Assembly: GCF_016861975.1 (NCBI RefSeq)
Contig: NZ_BOMB01000019.1
Coordinates: 1 to 64,000, forward strand
DNA: 64,000 nt
Source: Actinocatenispora rupis
GTDB taxonomy: Bacteria; Actinomycetota; Actinomycetes; Mycobacteriales; Micromonosporaceae
Direction of reading: 5' to 3'
A program made the position numbers and the translations under genes. The notes below the pieces were generated by a model. That model was given only the letters and a program-made list of their open reading frames with translations. It was not told the DNA's origin and did no database searches. Each line of letters begins with the position of its first letter. Within the stretch, counting starts at the first letter, position 1. Shown one piece after another: positions 1 to 8,459 of this stretch.

Positions 1-1088
1 GGCGGGTACCGGCGGTCGGACCTGGTCCGCCCGCGCCGACGGTTCCTGGCGCCCGGGGTGCGGATGCTGCGTGGCGAGGTCGAGCGCGTCGCGCCGGCGG
101 ACAACGTGGTGCGGCTGGCCGGCGGACAGCTGCTGCCGTACACCTACCTGGTGATCGCGACCGGGACCGCGCCGCGGCCGGAGCAGACACCCGGACTGCT
201 CGGCCTCCGGTGGGGTCGCACCGTGCACGAGTTCTACACGCTGGCCGGCGCGGAACGGCTCGCCGGGGCGCTGCAACGGTTCCGGGGCGGCCGGGTCGTG
301 GTCGACGTGGTCGACATGCCGATCAAATGCCCGGTGGCTCCGCTGGAGCTCACCTTCCTGCTTGACGCCGCGCTGCGGCACCGCGGGCTGCGGGACCGCA
401 CCGAACTAACCTACGCGACGCCGCTGCCGGGCGCCTTCACCCGGCCCATCGCCTCGCATCTGCTGGGCTCGATGCCAGCGACCGGAACGTCGCGGTCGAA
501 CCCGACTTCATGGTCGAGCGGGTCACCGAGTACGCCGTCGTCTCCTACGACGACCGCCGGATCGGCTACGACCTGCTGGTGACCGTTCCGCTCAACATGG
601 GGGCCGACTACGTCGCCGCGTCCGGCCTCGGCGACGAGCTCAACCACGTACCCGTCGACCGCAACACCCTGCGCGCCAACGGGTACGACAACATCTTCGC
701 ACTGGGCGACGCGAACGACGTACCGACGTCGAAGGCCGGATCGGTGGCGCACGTCGAGGCGGAACTGTTCGCCGACGCCCTCGCCGCCCGGCTCCACGGC
801 CGGCCGGCGCGGGTCGACTTCGACGGGCACGCGAACTGCTTCGTCGAGTGCGGCGACGGCCGGGCGCTGCTGATCGACTTCAACTACGACACCGAACCGC
901 TGCCGGGCCGCTACCCGCTGCCAGGGCTCGGCCCGTTCAGCCTGCTGCGGCCGACCCGGCTCAACCACTGGGGAAAGCGCGCTTTCCGCTGGGTCTACTG
1001 GCACGCCCTGCTGCCCGGCCGGCCGCTGCCGGTACCCGCCCGGATGTCCATGGCCGGCAAGCACGTGCCGGAGGAGGTCGCATCATGA
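1..1088 (+). pseudogene. Sulfide:quinone oxidoreductase-like flavoprotein, frameshifted, 5' end outside window
   Basis: The reading frame is open from base 1. It carries the middle of a two-dinucleotide-binding-domain flavoprotein of the sulfide:quinone oxidoreductase/type II NADH dehydrogenase group, with an ATGTAPRP-like strand and a cysteine in IKCPVAPLE. Near 462-475 the frame is lost. The continuation is in another frame, where translation resumes as DARDRNVAVEPDFMVERV-like sequence and runs to 1088 with the second FAD-site motif IFALGDANDVPTSK. A single one-base indel explains this. The FAD-binding N-terminus lies left of the window. A DsrC/TusE stump follows with a four-base overlap, which supports a sulfur-oxidation role for the ancestor. 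A sequencing error at the indel cannot be excluded. Confidence 0.75.
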
Positions 1089-1200
1089 GCGTCGCCACGA
1101 TCGCCGGACACCAGGTGCACGTCGACGGGGAGGGTTTCCTCACCGAGTACGACGAGTGGGACGAGGCGCTCGCCGACCAGCTCACCGTCGCCGGGAACCC
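1085..1200 (+). pseudogene. DsrC/TusE-family sulfur relay protein, 3'-truncated
   Basis: The ATG at 1085 overlaps the stop of the flavoprotein gene (ATGA). About 38 residues match the start of the DsrC/TusE sulfur-carrier family, with the HVDGEGFLTEYDEWDE type of opening beta hairpin. Homology then stops near 1200. The rest of the roughly 110-residue family, including the C-terminal sulfur-carrying cysteine, is missing. The frame runs on into a universal stress protein fragment. This looks like a deletion or rearrangement scar, and the stump cannot carry sulfur. Confidence 0.65.
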
Positions 1201-1255
1201 TCGACGCTGTACGACCTTTCCGACGCCCGGCACCGTGGATTCGGGGGTGGTGACC

Positions 1256-1495
1256 ATGACGAGTCCGGTACTTGTGGGTTTCGACGGGGTCGGCCGGCAG
1301 CCGGCGCGCCATGAGGTGATGCAGGCCGCGGTGCTGCGCCACCGGCCGCTTCGCATCGTCGCCGCGTTCCACCAGCCGATCGAGCCGTACACCGTAGAGC
1401 CACAGGGAACGACCCCTGGCGCAGTCGGCGAGCTGTCGCGCCAGATGTTCGACGAGCAGGTCGAGGCAATCCGCGCTGAGTACCCCGTCGATCCG
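1256..1495 (+). pseudogene. Universal stress protein (UspA) N-terminal fragment
   Basis: From the ATG at 1256 the translation opens with SPVLVGFDG, the first beta strand of Usp domains. It continues with LRHRPLRIVAAFH and an amphipathic helix ending EAIRAEYP. The family match ends around 1490, well before the ATP-binding G-rich motif of the second half of the domain. Opposite-strand transposase remnants follow at once, so the element or a later deletion probably removed the rest. The piece shares a frame with the DsrC stump but belongs to a different family, so the apparent long frame is an accident of the joins. Confidence 0.55.
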
Positions 1496-2251
1496 GCCCG
1501 CGGCCAACACATCGTAGAGCCCGCCGTGGCCCCGCCGATGCACCCCGGCAAGGTCCGGGACTGCATGTGCGCGAAGGTGTGCTCGATGCGGGCTCTGACT
1601 CTGTGGTTGGTGGTGTTGAGGTCCTGTTTCCAGCCCGACAGCGGCGGTTCGCCCTCACGCGGGTTTGCGGTAGGGCATGATCACCGACCGGTTGCCCTGG
1701 TAGCCGCCGTCAGGCATGACCGCCGCGCCCTGACACTGCTGGTCGATGCCGGAGTCAGTGAACGCCCGGCAGTCGTTTCGGTTACCGGGCAGCGGATCCC
1801 CGACCGCGCCGTCAGCCGGGTGTCGGCGTCGATGACGACCTGCAGGTTGGTGGAGTACCGGTGTCCTTCGACCGGGCCGACACCTGCCGATCCCTGGTCG
1901 CAACCAGCGCGCCGTCCATGATCAACACCGTGCCCGGCCGATGCCGGCGGCGACTCGGCGTCAGCACCAAATGCTGCGCCAGATGATCGACGATCCGGCC
2001 CGCGGCCGATTTCGACATTTCGGACAGCGGAGCGACCTGCCGCACGTCAGGTTCGTCCGGTGGTACACCGCGACCAACAACACCCGATCAGTCAGCGGCA
2101 GGCCCCACGGGCGACCCGCACACGTCTGCCCCGCCGCCTCGACCAGCCGCGATGCCCACCAGCCGCCGGAACTGCCGCTGCGACAGGCCCGTGAACACCG
2201 GGATCCACTGCGGCTGATCGGATCTGAAAGCCTGCGCCACACCAAGATCAA
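1496..2251 (-). mobile_element. Degenerate IS5-type transposase (DDE_Tnp_4), several frameshifts
   Basis: Read on the minus strand, a DDE_Tnp_4 transposase can be assembled from at least four frames. The pieces are VFTGLSQRQFRRLVG (about 2216), TDRVLLVAVYHRTNLTC with PLSEMSKSAAGRIVDHLAQH (about 2090-1950), then RPGTVLIMDGALVATRDRQ. These are followed by PLPGNRNDCRAFTDSGID with DGGYQGN (about 1790-1680) and NHRVRARIEHTFAHM (about 1600-1565). At least three frameshifts break the gene, so it is dead. The first catalytic aspartate region (LIMDGALV) and the NDC/DGGYQG block remain recognisable. No clear terminal inverted repeats could be defined. Confidence 0.7.
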
Positions 2252-2538
2252 CGACCGAACCGACCACCGATGCGGGACAGTCTTTAGCCTGGGTCAAGGC
2301 CGCAGCTGCGCATACCCTTCCGCGTACTGCTGAGATCAGAGCCCACAGAACTTGGCCAGGCGACGATGAGCGGGGCCGGCCCATCCCCAAGCTCGCGGAA
2401 GTGTTCTTCTGCATTGCGCCCCGCGGCTGGGTAGCGGATTCTCCGCGTTGACTGATCACCGACGTGCGCGCGTGCAGTCATTTGTCGCCCTCCGCTAGGG
2501 TCTGATTGCTCGAAGTCAGACATCTGGGGAGGTATCAC

Positions 2539-2799
2539 GTGGCGTCCATCGCCGAGGTAAAGGCGCAGATCGAGCAAGCGAAGCAGTCGTCCCAGCAGGC
2601 CATGCGGGCCGTGCAGATGCTCAACAACCAGCTCGACCAGGCGATCCAGCAGATCACCGCGGCATCGCAGGGCACCCAGCACCCGAAAGTGCAGCAGTCG
2701 CTGGTGGCGCTTCAACAGGCCAAGCAGAAGGCGAGCGAGGTACAGGCGTCGATCGCCGGCGGCGTGCGGTCTGCCACCGAGTACGCCGCACAGCTCTGA
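2539..2799 (+). CDS. Small helical protein, first gene of a coupled three-gene cassette
   Basis: This 86-residue protein is unrecognised. I chose GTG 2539 because GGGGAGG lies a few bases upstream; an earlier in-frame start at 2506 lacks such a site. The whole chain is predicted helical: Gln- and Ala-rich heptads (QIEQAKQSSQQAM, LNNQLDQAIQQI, LQQAKQKASEVQ) suggest a coiled coil or helical hairpin. Size and composition resemble WXG100-like or other small helical export partners of actinobacteria, but no WXG motif is seen. Its stop overlaps the start of the next gene (TGATG), so the two are translationally coupled. IS remnants flank the cassette on both sides. Confidence 0.7.
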   Translation: MASIAEVKAQIEQAKQSSQQAMRAVQMLNNQLDQAIQQITAASQGTQHPKVQQSLVALQQAKQKASEVQASIAGGVRSATEYAAQL

Positions 2800-3449
2800 T
2801 GAGCACCGGCGAGGTCGCTGCACGCGTCCGCGCGGCCTATGCACTCCTCAACGCCAGCCCCGCACTCGGCCAAGCCCGGCAGCGCAGCGCCGAAGCCGCA
2901 GACGTCTTCGACCACACCGTCGATGGCACCACGAACGCGACGGCCAAGGCGACAGCCGCGTTGTTGGCATCGGTGCCCGACCTACTCGACGAGATCGCGG
3001 CTGCGATCGGCCAGGGCAACCAGGCCGCGCGGGACTACCTGTCCGCGATCGGCGCGGACGGCGGTACCCCCATCGTCGGGGACCAGGTGGTCGACCCGGG
3101 CGAGCGAGCCGGGACGCAGACGCTCGACGCTGACGAGAATGGCAGCGAGGGATGGGAACGGCGAGAGCGTCGGCGTCGCCGTGCCGCGAAGTTCGTCGAC
3201 AAGAGCACCGAGGCCGCCGACGAACTCGCCGAGGCAGCGAAGACACGCGCCGAAGACGTGATCAACATCCTGTCCCGCCCAGCCGGACACGCGACGAGCG
3301 AAGTCGACGTATCCCGCCCCACCGACGACCAGGTGAACGTGCCGGAGATGGTGTCGTCGCTGACGGCCGTGGGCGTGTTGACCGCCAAAGTGATCATGAC
3401 CGCTGTGGAAAGATGGCGGACCCGAGGGAAGGACGACGATGGCCACTGA
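2799..3449 (+). CDS. Hypothetical helical protein, second gene of the cassette
   Basis: This 216-residue protein is of unknown function. The ATG shares a base with the stop of the upstream gene and shows no good ribosome site, which fits translational coupling. It is Ala-rich and helical. A charged stretch (WERRERRRRRAAKFVDKS) lies near residues 115-130, followed by an acidic/alanine helix. A moderately hydrophobic C-terminal helix (SSLTAVGVLTAKVIMTAVERW) could be amphipathic or membrane-associated. No catalytic motif is visible. The 3' end overlaps the next gene by 11 bases, so all three genes should be made together. Confidence 0.7.
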   Translation: MSTGEVAARVRAAYALLNASPALGQARQRSAEAADVFDHTVDGTTNATAKATAALLASVPDLLDEIAAAIGQGNQAARDYLSAIGADGGTPIVGDQVVDPGERAGTQTLDADENGSEGWERRERRRRRAAKFVDKSTEAADELAEAAKTRAEDVINILSRPAGHATSEVDVSRPTDDQVNVPEMVSSLTAVGVLTAKVIMTAVERWRTRGKDDDGH

Positions 3450-3846
3450 CCCGTACGCCGCACTGGAAGCGTTCCTCCGGCGTGATTTCGACACCTACCG
3501 CACCCTGTCCGCCGAGGCGGACAACCGCGAGTTGGCTCGGGCACTGGCGTCGGTGTTCTTCGTCGCGATGGACGACAAGTTCGGCGCGGGCAGTACCTCG
3601 GCGGACATCATCGCGTTCGTCGCCTCGGCGCGTGCTCGGTTCGACGACACCGGCGACAAGGTAGACCCCGCCGTCGCCGAGAAGTTGATCCGGGCCGCCG
3701 CGTTCGACGAGGACCTTCCGGACGGCATCGACCCGCAGGCACAGGGCAGCGCCGAGACCGTCCTCCTGGCCGCGTTGGCCGACCAGGACGGGTGGACCGA
3801 TGAACACGCCATCAAGCTCATCGCTGAGGCACGGAACCTCGCCTAA
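3439..3846 (+). CDS. Hypothetical protein, third gene of the cassette
   Basis: This 135-residue acidic protein is of unknown function. The ATG at 3439 is preceded by GAGGGAAGG inside the end of the upstream gene. The sequence is compact and mostly helical, with an aromatic/acidic core (FFVAMDDKFG, RFDDTGDKVDP) and no membrane segment or signal peptide. It looks like a small soluble cytosolic protein, possibly an immunity or chaperone partner of the two helical proteins before it. That role is only an inference from operon order. It ends about 120 bases before the next IS fragment. Confidence 0.7.
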   Translation: MATDPYAALEAFLRRDFDTYRTLSAEADNRELARALASVFFVAMDDKFGAGSTSADIIAFVASARARFDDTGDKVDPAVAEKLIRAAAFDEDLPDGIDPQAQGSAETVLLAALADQDGWTDEHAIKLIAEARNLA

Positions 3847-3965
3847 CGCGGCTCGTCTTCCTCATCCTCAACGTCCCGCTCCGTCAGATCCGGCAACTCG
3901 CCGACATTTGAGGTTGGCTCGTTCATGATCATGTGTCTGATGTGGAGCGTTGATGTCCAGACTCG

Positions 3966-4270
3966 TTGTGGCGGTTGGCCGAGCGGCTGATCCCGCCGGC
4001 TCCGATCCGTTGGCAGGGCGGCGGTAGGCGCAGGACCGGTGATCGGGCGGTGCTGGCGGTGATCTTGTTCCAGGCCAAGGCGGGTTGTTCGTGGTGGACG
4101 CTGCCTGCGCACCTGTTCGGTACCACGCGGGCCACGGCGCATCGACGGTTCAGCGAGTGGACCGCCGCCGGGCTGTGGGAGCGGCTGCACCAGGCGGTGT
4201 TGGATCAGGTTCGTTGGCACGGCGGGTTGGACCTCGAGCGCGCGATCGTCGATTCGGTGCAGGTGCGGCC
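3966..4270 (+). mobile_element. IS5-family transposase N-terminal fragment
   Basis: The translation gives about 100 residues of an IS5-type transposase: WRLAERLIPP, then RTGDRAVLAVILFQAKAGCSWWTLP, TTRATAHRRFSEWTAAGLWERLHQAVL and LERAIVDSVQVR. This is the helix-turn-helix/DUF4096 start, ending at the first catalytic aspartate (VDSVQVR). The remaining two thirds of the gene are absent. It differs from the DDE_Tnp_4 remnant at 1.5-2.25 kb, so two separate insertions bracket the three-gene cassette. Confidence 0.65.
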
Positions 4271-4464
4271 GGACCCATTGCCGTCCACGCTGTCCGGAGC
4301 CTGGGTGGAGTCGTGCCGCCCGGGCTGCGTCCTCGCCGACCGATGAACCTCGTGGCCATGGCCGCCGGTCAGGTCGACCTCGCCGGTGGCGGGCCGGCCA
4401 ACACCGGGCCGCCTCGGCCGATCAGGAGCCGCGCCGGCGTGCCGGGCTGGCTTAGGATCCGGGC

Positions 4465-6480
4465 GTGTCGGACACGGATCAGGTCCTGAGTATCGATTAC
4501 GGCACGTCGAACACGGTCGCGGTACTGCGGGGTCGGGACGGGCGGCCGGAGCCGCTGCTGTTCGACGGATCGCCGTTGCTGGCGTCCGGGGTGTGGCTCG
4601 ACGACGCGGGCGGGTTGTTGACCGGCCGGGACGCGCTGCATTCGGCCGGGCTGGACCCGGCCCGGTTCGAACCGAACCCGAAACGCCGTATCGACGACGG
4701 GCAGCTGCTGCTGGGATCGAGCGTCGTTCCGGTGGTGGACGCGATCTCGGCGGTACTGGCGCGCGTCGCCGACGAGGCGACCCGCACCGCGGGCCGGGTG
4801 CCAGGACGGCTGCGGATGACGCATCCGGCCGGGTGGGGCGGGCCGCGCCGGCAGGCACTGCTGGACGCCGCGGCGAGGGCCGGCCTGCCGGCACCGGAGC
4901 TGGTGGCCGAACCCGTCGCCGCTGCCATCTACTTCACCGAGGTACTCGACAGTCCCGTCCGGATCGGGGACCACGTCGTCGTGTACGACCTGGGCGGCGG
5001 CACCCTCGATGTGGCGGTCGTGGCCCGCACCGCCACCGGGTGGGACGTCGTCGCCGTCGACGGGCTGGACGATCTCGGCGGGCTGGACATCGACGCGATG
5101 GTCGTCAGCTGCCTCGCAGCCGGCCTGCCACCCGAGTCCGCCGGGCCGTGGGCCCAGCTGATGCAGCCCCGTACGCCGCAACACCGGCGCGCGGCGCGCA
5201 CGCTGTGGCGGGACGCCACCGCGGTCAAAGAGATGCTGTCGCGTACCTCGACCGCCTCGATTCACCTGCCGCTGGTCGATCGCGACACGCACCTCACGCG
5301 GGGCGAGTTGGAGGCCGCGGCCCGCCCCCGCCTCGCCGAGGCGGCGCAGCTGACCCGCCGACTGCTCGACGGCGCCAAGGTCGGCCCGTTCGGTACCGGA
5401 CTGTTCCTGGTCGGCGGCTCGTCGCGCATCCCGCTGGCCGCGGCGACCCTGCTGGAGGCGACCCGGATCGCCCCGACCGTCCTGGACCGACCCGAGCAGG
5501 TCGTCGCCGTCGGCGCGCTCCACGCGACCCCGACCGCCTCAGTCCCGTCCACGGCCACCACAGTGGCCCAGAACCCGGAGGACCAGCCGTCGGTGGCAAC
5601 GGCACCCGTCGCGCAGACCGCCATCCTCGCCGCCTCGGACGCCCCGGAACGCGCGGAATCCATTGCCCTCGCCGCCTCGGAACGCAGCGGCGCGCAGGTC
5701 ACCGCCCTCGCCGCCTCGGACCCGTCAGAATCTGCGGCGGCCGCTGCCGTTGCCGTTTCGGACGCTGCGGTACGCCGCAGTCGGGTCCGTGGCGCCGGTA
5801 TCAGGATCGCGCCGGCGTTGCGGCGGACCGCAGGCGGCGACGCTTCGCCGGAACCGTCGGAAGATCCGCCGGCCGAGCCGCTGTCCGCCGGCCGCCGCCG
5901 ACGAACGGTCGTCGTCGCCGCTGTGGTCGTTGCCTGCCTGGCAGTTCTCGCCGCAACCAGCTACGGCCTCGGTGTGTTCACCTCCGCCGGCCGTTGGGAC
6001 GCCGCGCCGAACGCCTGCCAGACCACCCACGGGTCGAGGTTCCACAGCACCTTCGCCGCCGGGCACCGTGCCTCCACCTACACCGCGGCGTCCAGCACGT
6101 GCCACCTGACCTACCAGTCGGACCCCGACTCGCCGGAGATCACCGAGCAGCCCGAACGGCCGCGGCTCACCGTCAAGATCGAGAGGTTCGCCCACCACCG
6201 CACCAGCGACGGTCACACCGTCGCCCGCGATGCTCTCAGCGGTCGGAAGAGTGACGCCGCATCCCGCGGCATGGTGACCGCAGGCGGAATCCCCGCCACC
6301 GGGCAGGACGGGTACACCGTCACCTCCTACGACCAGCAGACCGACACCGCCGTCTGCTGCCTGGACAACCTGATCGTCACCGTGACCGTCGCGTACGCCC
6401 AGCGCCCCGGCGATCTCGGCACCAGCGCCGCCGCGAGCTACGCGGACGAGATCGTACGAGCCCTGCATCCGCCGTCCTGA
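4465..6480 (+). CDS. Membrane-anchored Hsp70-like ATPase with extracytoplasmic domain
   Basis: This is a 671-residue protein starting at GTG 4465. Residues 1 to about 360 form an actin/Hsp70-fold nucleotide-binding domain: phosphate-1 loop LSIDYGTSNTVAVL, phosphate-2 loop VYDLGGGTLDVAVV, adenosine motif LFLVGGSSRIPLA. No Hsp70 substrate-binding domain follows. Instead there is an Ala/Ser/Pro-rich linker with three copies of a LAAS(D/E) repeat and a single membrane segment near residues 480-503 (RRRTVVVAAVVVACLAVL). Last comes an exported domain of about 165 residues with four cysteines, including a CC pair. A cytoplasmic ATPase coupled through the membrane to a cell-surface sensor or lipid-interaction domain is plausible but inferred. 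The gene stands alone between decayed sequence. Confidence 0.8.
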   Translation: MSDTDQVLSIDYGTSNTVAVLRGRDGRPEPLLFDGSPLLASGVWLDDAGGLLTGRDALHSAGLDPARFEPNPKRRIDDGQLLLGSSVVPVVDAISAVLARVADEATRTAGRVPGRLRMTHPAGWGGPRRQALLDAAARAGLPAPELVAEPVAAAIYFTEVLDSPVRIGDHVVVYDLGGGTLDVAVVARTATGWDVVAVDGLDDLGGLDIDAMVVSCLAAGLPPESAGPWAQLMQPRTPQHRRAARTLWRDATAVKEMLSRTSTASIHLPLVDRDTHLTRGELEAAARPRLAEAAQLTRRLLDGAKVGPFGTGLFLVGGSSRIPLAAATLLEATRIAPTVLDRPEQVVAVGALHATPTASVPSTATTVAQNPEDQPSVATAPVAQTAILAASDAPERAESIALAASERSGAQVTALAASDPSESAAAAAVAVSDAAVRRSRVRGAGIRIAPALRRTAGGDASPEPSEDPPAEPLSAGRRRRTVVVAAVVVACLAVLAATSYGLGVFTSAGRWDAAPNACQTTHGSRFHSTFAAGHRASTYTAASSTCHLTYQSDPDSPEITEQPERPRLTVKIERFAHHRTSDGHTVARDALSGRKSDAASRGMVTAGGIPATGQDGYTVTSYDQQTDTAVCCLDNLIVTVTVAYAQRPGDLGTSAAASYADEIVRALHPPS

Positions 6481-6497
6481 CGGAACGACGCGGGGCT

Positions 6498-6660
6498 CAC
6501 CGCGCCGCATCGACGTGTGTTCGGTCGCCGCGGCTGCCCAGCGCGACCAGTCCGGGAATCCGGCCGCAGTCGACGTAGCGCGCCAGGGTGTCGTGCAGGC
6601 GGCGCAGACCTGCCTCGAAGAGAGCGTCGTGACGGGTGATGCGGTGCTCGACATCGCTGT
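6498..6660 (-). pseudogene. Serine hydrolase (beta-lactamase family) N-terminal remnant
   Basis: On the minus strand, one frame reads EHRITRHDALFEAG, then LRRLHDTLARYVDCGRIPGL and VALGSRGDRTHVDA. This matches the opening of class C-type serine hydrolases, just before the region that leads to the SxxK motif. The match ends at a stop near 6500. The ATG with a good ribosome site (GAAGGAG) at 6654 is in a different frame, so the stump is also frameshifted. It lies directly downstream of the DUF4097 stump and was probably its operon partner. Confidence 0.45.
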
Positions 6661-6690
6661 GGTCTCCTTCGAGGGGAGCGTCAGGGTTCT

Positions 6691-7119
6691 TCAGTTGCTG
6701 CGGGCGGTGATACCGCCGCTGGAGGTGGTGGCGTGCAGCGCGAGCGGCTCCCCGGAGCCAACGGCCGTGAGCTGGTTGCGGATCCGGCCGTGCGAGGTGC
6801 CGGCGTTCAGGGAGGCAAGCGTCCCGGCTGCGGCGCCGACGGTCATGTCGCCGGTGTCGGTACGCAACCTCACCGTGCCGCGTACCGCCTCGGTGACCGT
6901 GATGTCGCCCTTGCTGGTACGGATCTCGCCGGGGCCGGCCAGTCGACCGACCGCGACGTTCCCGCCGACGGTGGCCAGGCGGGCGCTCGCGGCCTCGTCG
7001 ACGCTGAAGTCGCCGTGCTCGCTGTCGACGGCCACGTCGCCGAACCAGCCCTCGGCCCGCAGCTCGACGCTAGCCGCCTCGATCCGGATCCCGGACGCGG
7101 TGGGCAGCTCGACGGTCAA
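6691..7119 (-). pseudogene. DUF4097 (putative adhesin-like beta-repeat) protein, 5'-truncated
   Basis: 142 residues consist of short repeated beta strands of the DUF4097 type: SGIRIEAASVELRAEG, GDVAVDSEHGDFSVDEA, GEIRTSKGDITVTEA, VRLRTDTGDMTVGAA and TSSGGITARSN. These form a right-handed beta-helix-like fold. The family is usually 200 or more residues, and the N-terminal part is missing. The only start is TTG 7119, with no recognisable leader upstream. It is probably a non-functional remnant, although a short protein could still be made. Confidence 0.65.
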
Positions 7120-7380
7120 TCGGCATGTGGGCGTTCGCCTGAGGTCTCGTCAGCCGGTGTGCTGAGTTCAGGGTCGAAGGGCACGCTGACGCCGACCGGT
7201 CACTGCCCTGACACGCCCGCCCCCTACCGGTGTGCCATAACTGCGGCGATGGCTTCACCAAACGCGGCGAAGAAGGCTCGTGATTCGGCAACGCCAGCAG
7301 CAGGATGATCACCGGCTCGGCCTGAAGCCAGGACCGCCTGGACGATCACCTCGGTGTTCGTCGCACGTCGAGGCAGTTGG

Positions 7381-8022
7381 TCACGCCGAGTCGGGCTCCC
7401 TCCCGTTCACCCGGTGCTCACCGGCCGAGGGTTGGAACCGGAACCGCACGAGACGCATGGACCGCTTCATGCCTGGCAGCAGGTTCATCAGGCGGTACAT
7501 GCGGCGTACGTTTGCGGGAGCCTTGTCCATCAGTACTGGCGAGTCGCTCATGGGTGCCTCGTCGACGTATTCGAGCCGTGGGTGCCAGTCGGCCAGTGCG
7601 GCCGGATCGCGGAAGCCGCAGTGGAACTGGGTGCCGTACTTGCGTAGCGTGGGATCCCATTTCGAGGTGCGCCACGCCCAGACCGACGCCGTATCGATCT
7701 GAATTTGGCCGGCGGGGAAGGTGTCGACGACGCGCGTCAGCAACCGCCGAACGGCGGTCTCGGTCAGGTAGGGCACCAGTCCCTCGGCGATCATCAGCAC
7801 CGGCCGACCGCGGGGGATACGATCCAGCCAGGTCAGATCGGTGACGGTGGATCCGATGAGGGTGTAGTGCTGGTGCGGCGGAAGGAGTTGTTTCCGCAGC
7901 CCGATGATCGTGGGGTAGTCCAGGTCGAACCATTCCACGGTGGCAGGCGGGTCGATCCGGTGCACCCTGTCGGCGACGCGTTGAGACTGACCTCTAGCGA
8001 CGGGGTGGTTTCCAGCGGTCAT
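7381..8022 (-). pseudogene. Leucine-carboxyl-methyltransferase-type SAM methyltransferase, 5'-truncated
   Basis: The translation from about residue 20 onward matches the LCM/TcmP-like O-methyltransferase family. It shows VHRIDPPATVEWFDLDYP, with the acidic ribose-binding residue, then LPPHQHYTLIGSTVTDLTWL, GRPVLMIAEGLVPYLTE and the C-terminal MNLLPGMKRSMRLVRFRF. The glycine-rich SAM-binding strand and about 70 residues before it are missing. In their place is an unrelated stretch next to the IS3-like remnant at 8030. Without that motif it should not bind SAM, so I call it a pseudogene. Confidence 0.7.
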
Positions 8023-8029
8023 CGCAACA

Positions 8030-8273
8030 CTGGGTGGTTCGGCGAGGTTAGCAGCGCGGTGAAGAGTGCGGCCGGCGGGCGGTGCCCGAGGATGGCCCGG
8101 GATCAGGCGACAACGCGATCGTTGCCTACATCGACGGCTGGGCCGACACCCGCCGTATCCAAGCCCGGCTCAGCAACAGCAGCCCGGACGATCACGAGGC
8201 CGCCTGGCACACCGAACACGCCACACCAGCCGAGCCAGTAACAGTGACGCCGGAGCCCTCCGAAGCCAGGTAA
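8030..8273 (+). mobile_element. IS3-like transposase C-terminal remnant
   Basis: The end of this stretch reads DNAIVAYIDGWADTRRIQARL, then SPDDHEAAWH. This resembles the C-terminal tail of IS3-family OrfB transposases (YI..WYN.RR...LG..SP..YE). A possible upstream piece, TGWFGEVSSAVK, is in another frame, implying a frameshift near 8100. Only the last 60-80 residues survive. It borders the truncated methyltransferase, so it may mark the event that removed that gene's 5' end. The assignment rests on a short match. Confidence 0.4.
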
Positions 8274-8459
8274 CCAGCTCTCCGCAGAAGCGGGGGACGC
8301 TCACGCTGCGTCGGCGGCAAGCCCATGGGAGTGGGGCCGGCCCGCTTAGCCACGAAGTGGATCCGGGAGCGGAAACGGGCCGGTGCCATGGATGTGTCAG
8401 CCGGCTGACGTAGGTCGTTTGCTGGGTCCAGTGGCGCGGCGGCGCGACCCGTCGGCTGG

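Noticed and set aside
4661-4685. GGTTCGAACC, like a tRNA T-loop
   Set aside because: It lies inside the Hsp70-like gene and no acceptor or anticodon stem can be formed. The same holds near 16868.
5725-6654. A 309-residue minus-strand frame opposite the end of the Hsp70-like gene
   Set aside because: It starts at a good ATG but shadows the Hsp70-like coding strand for most of its length. Only its first part overlaps the serine hydrolase remnant, in a different frame.
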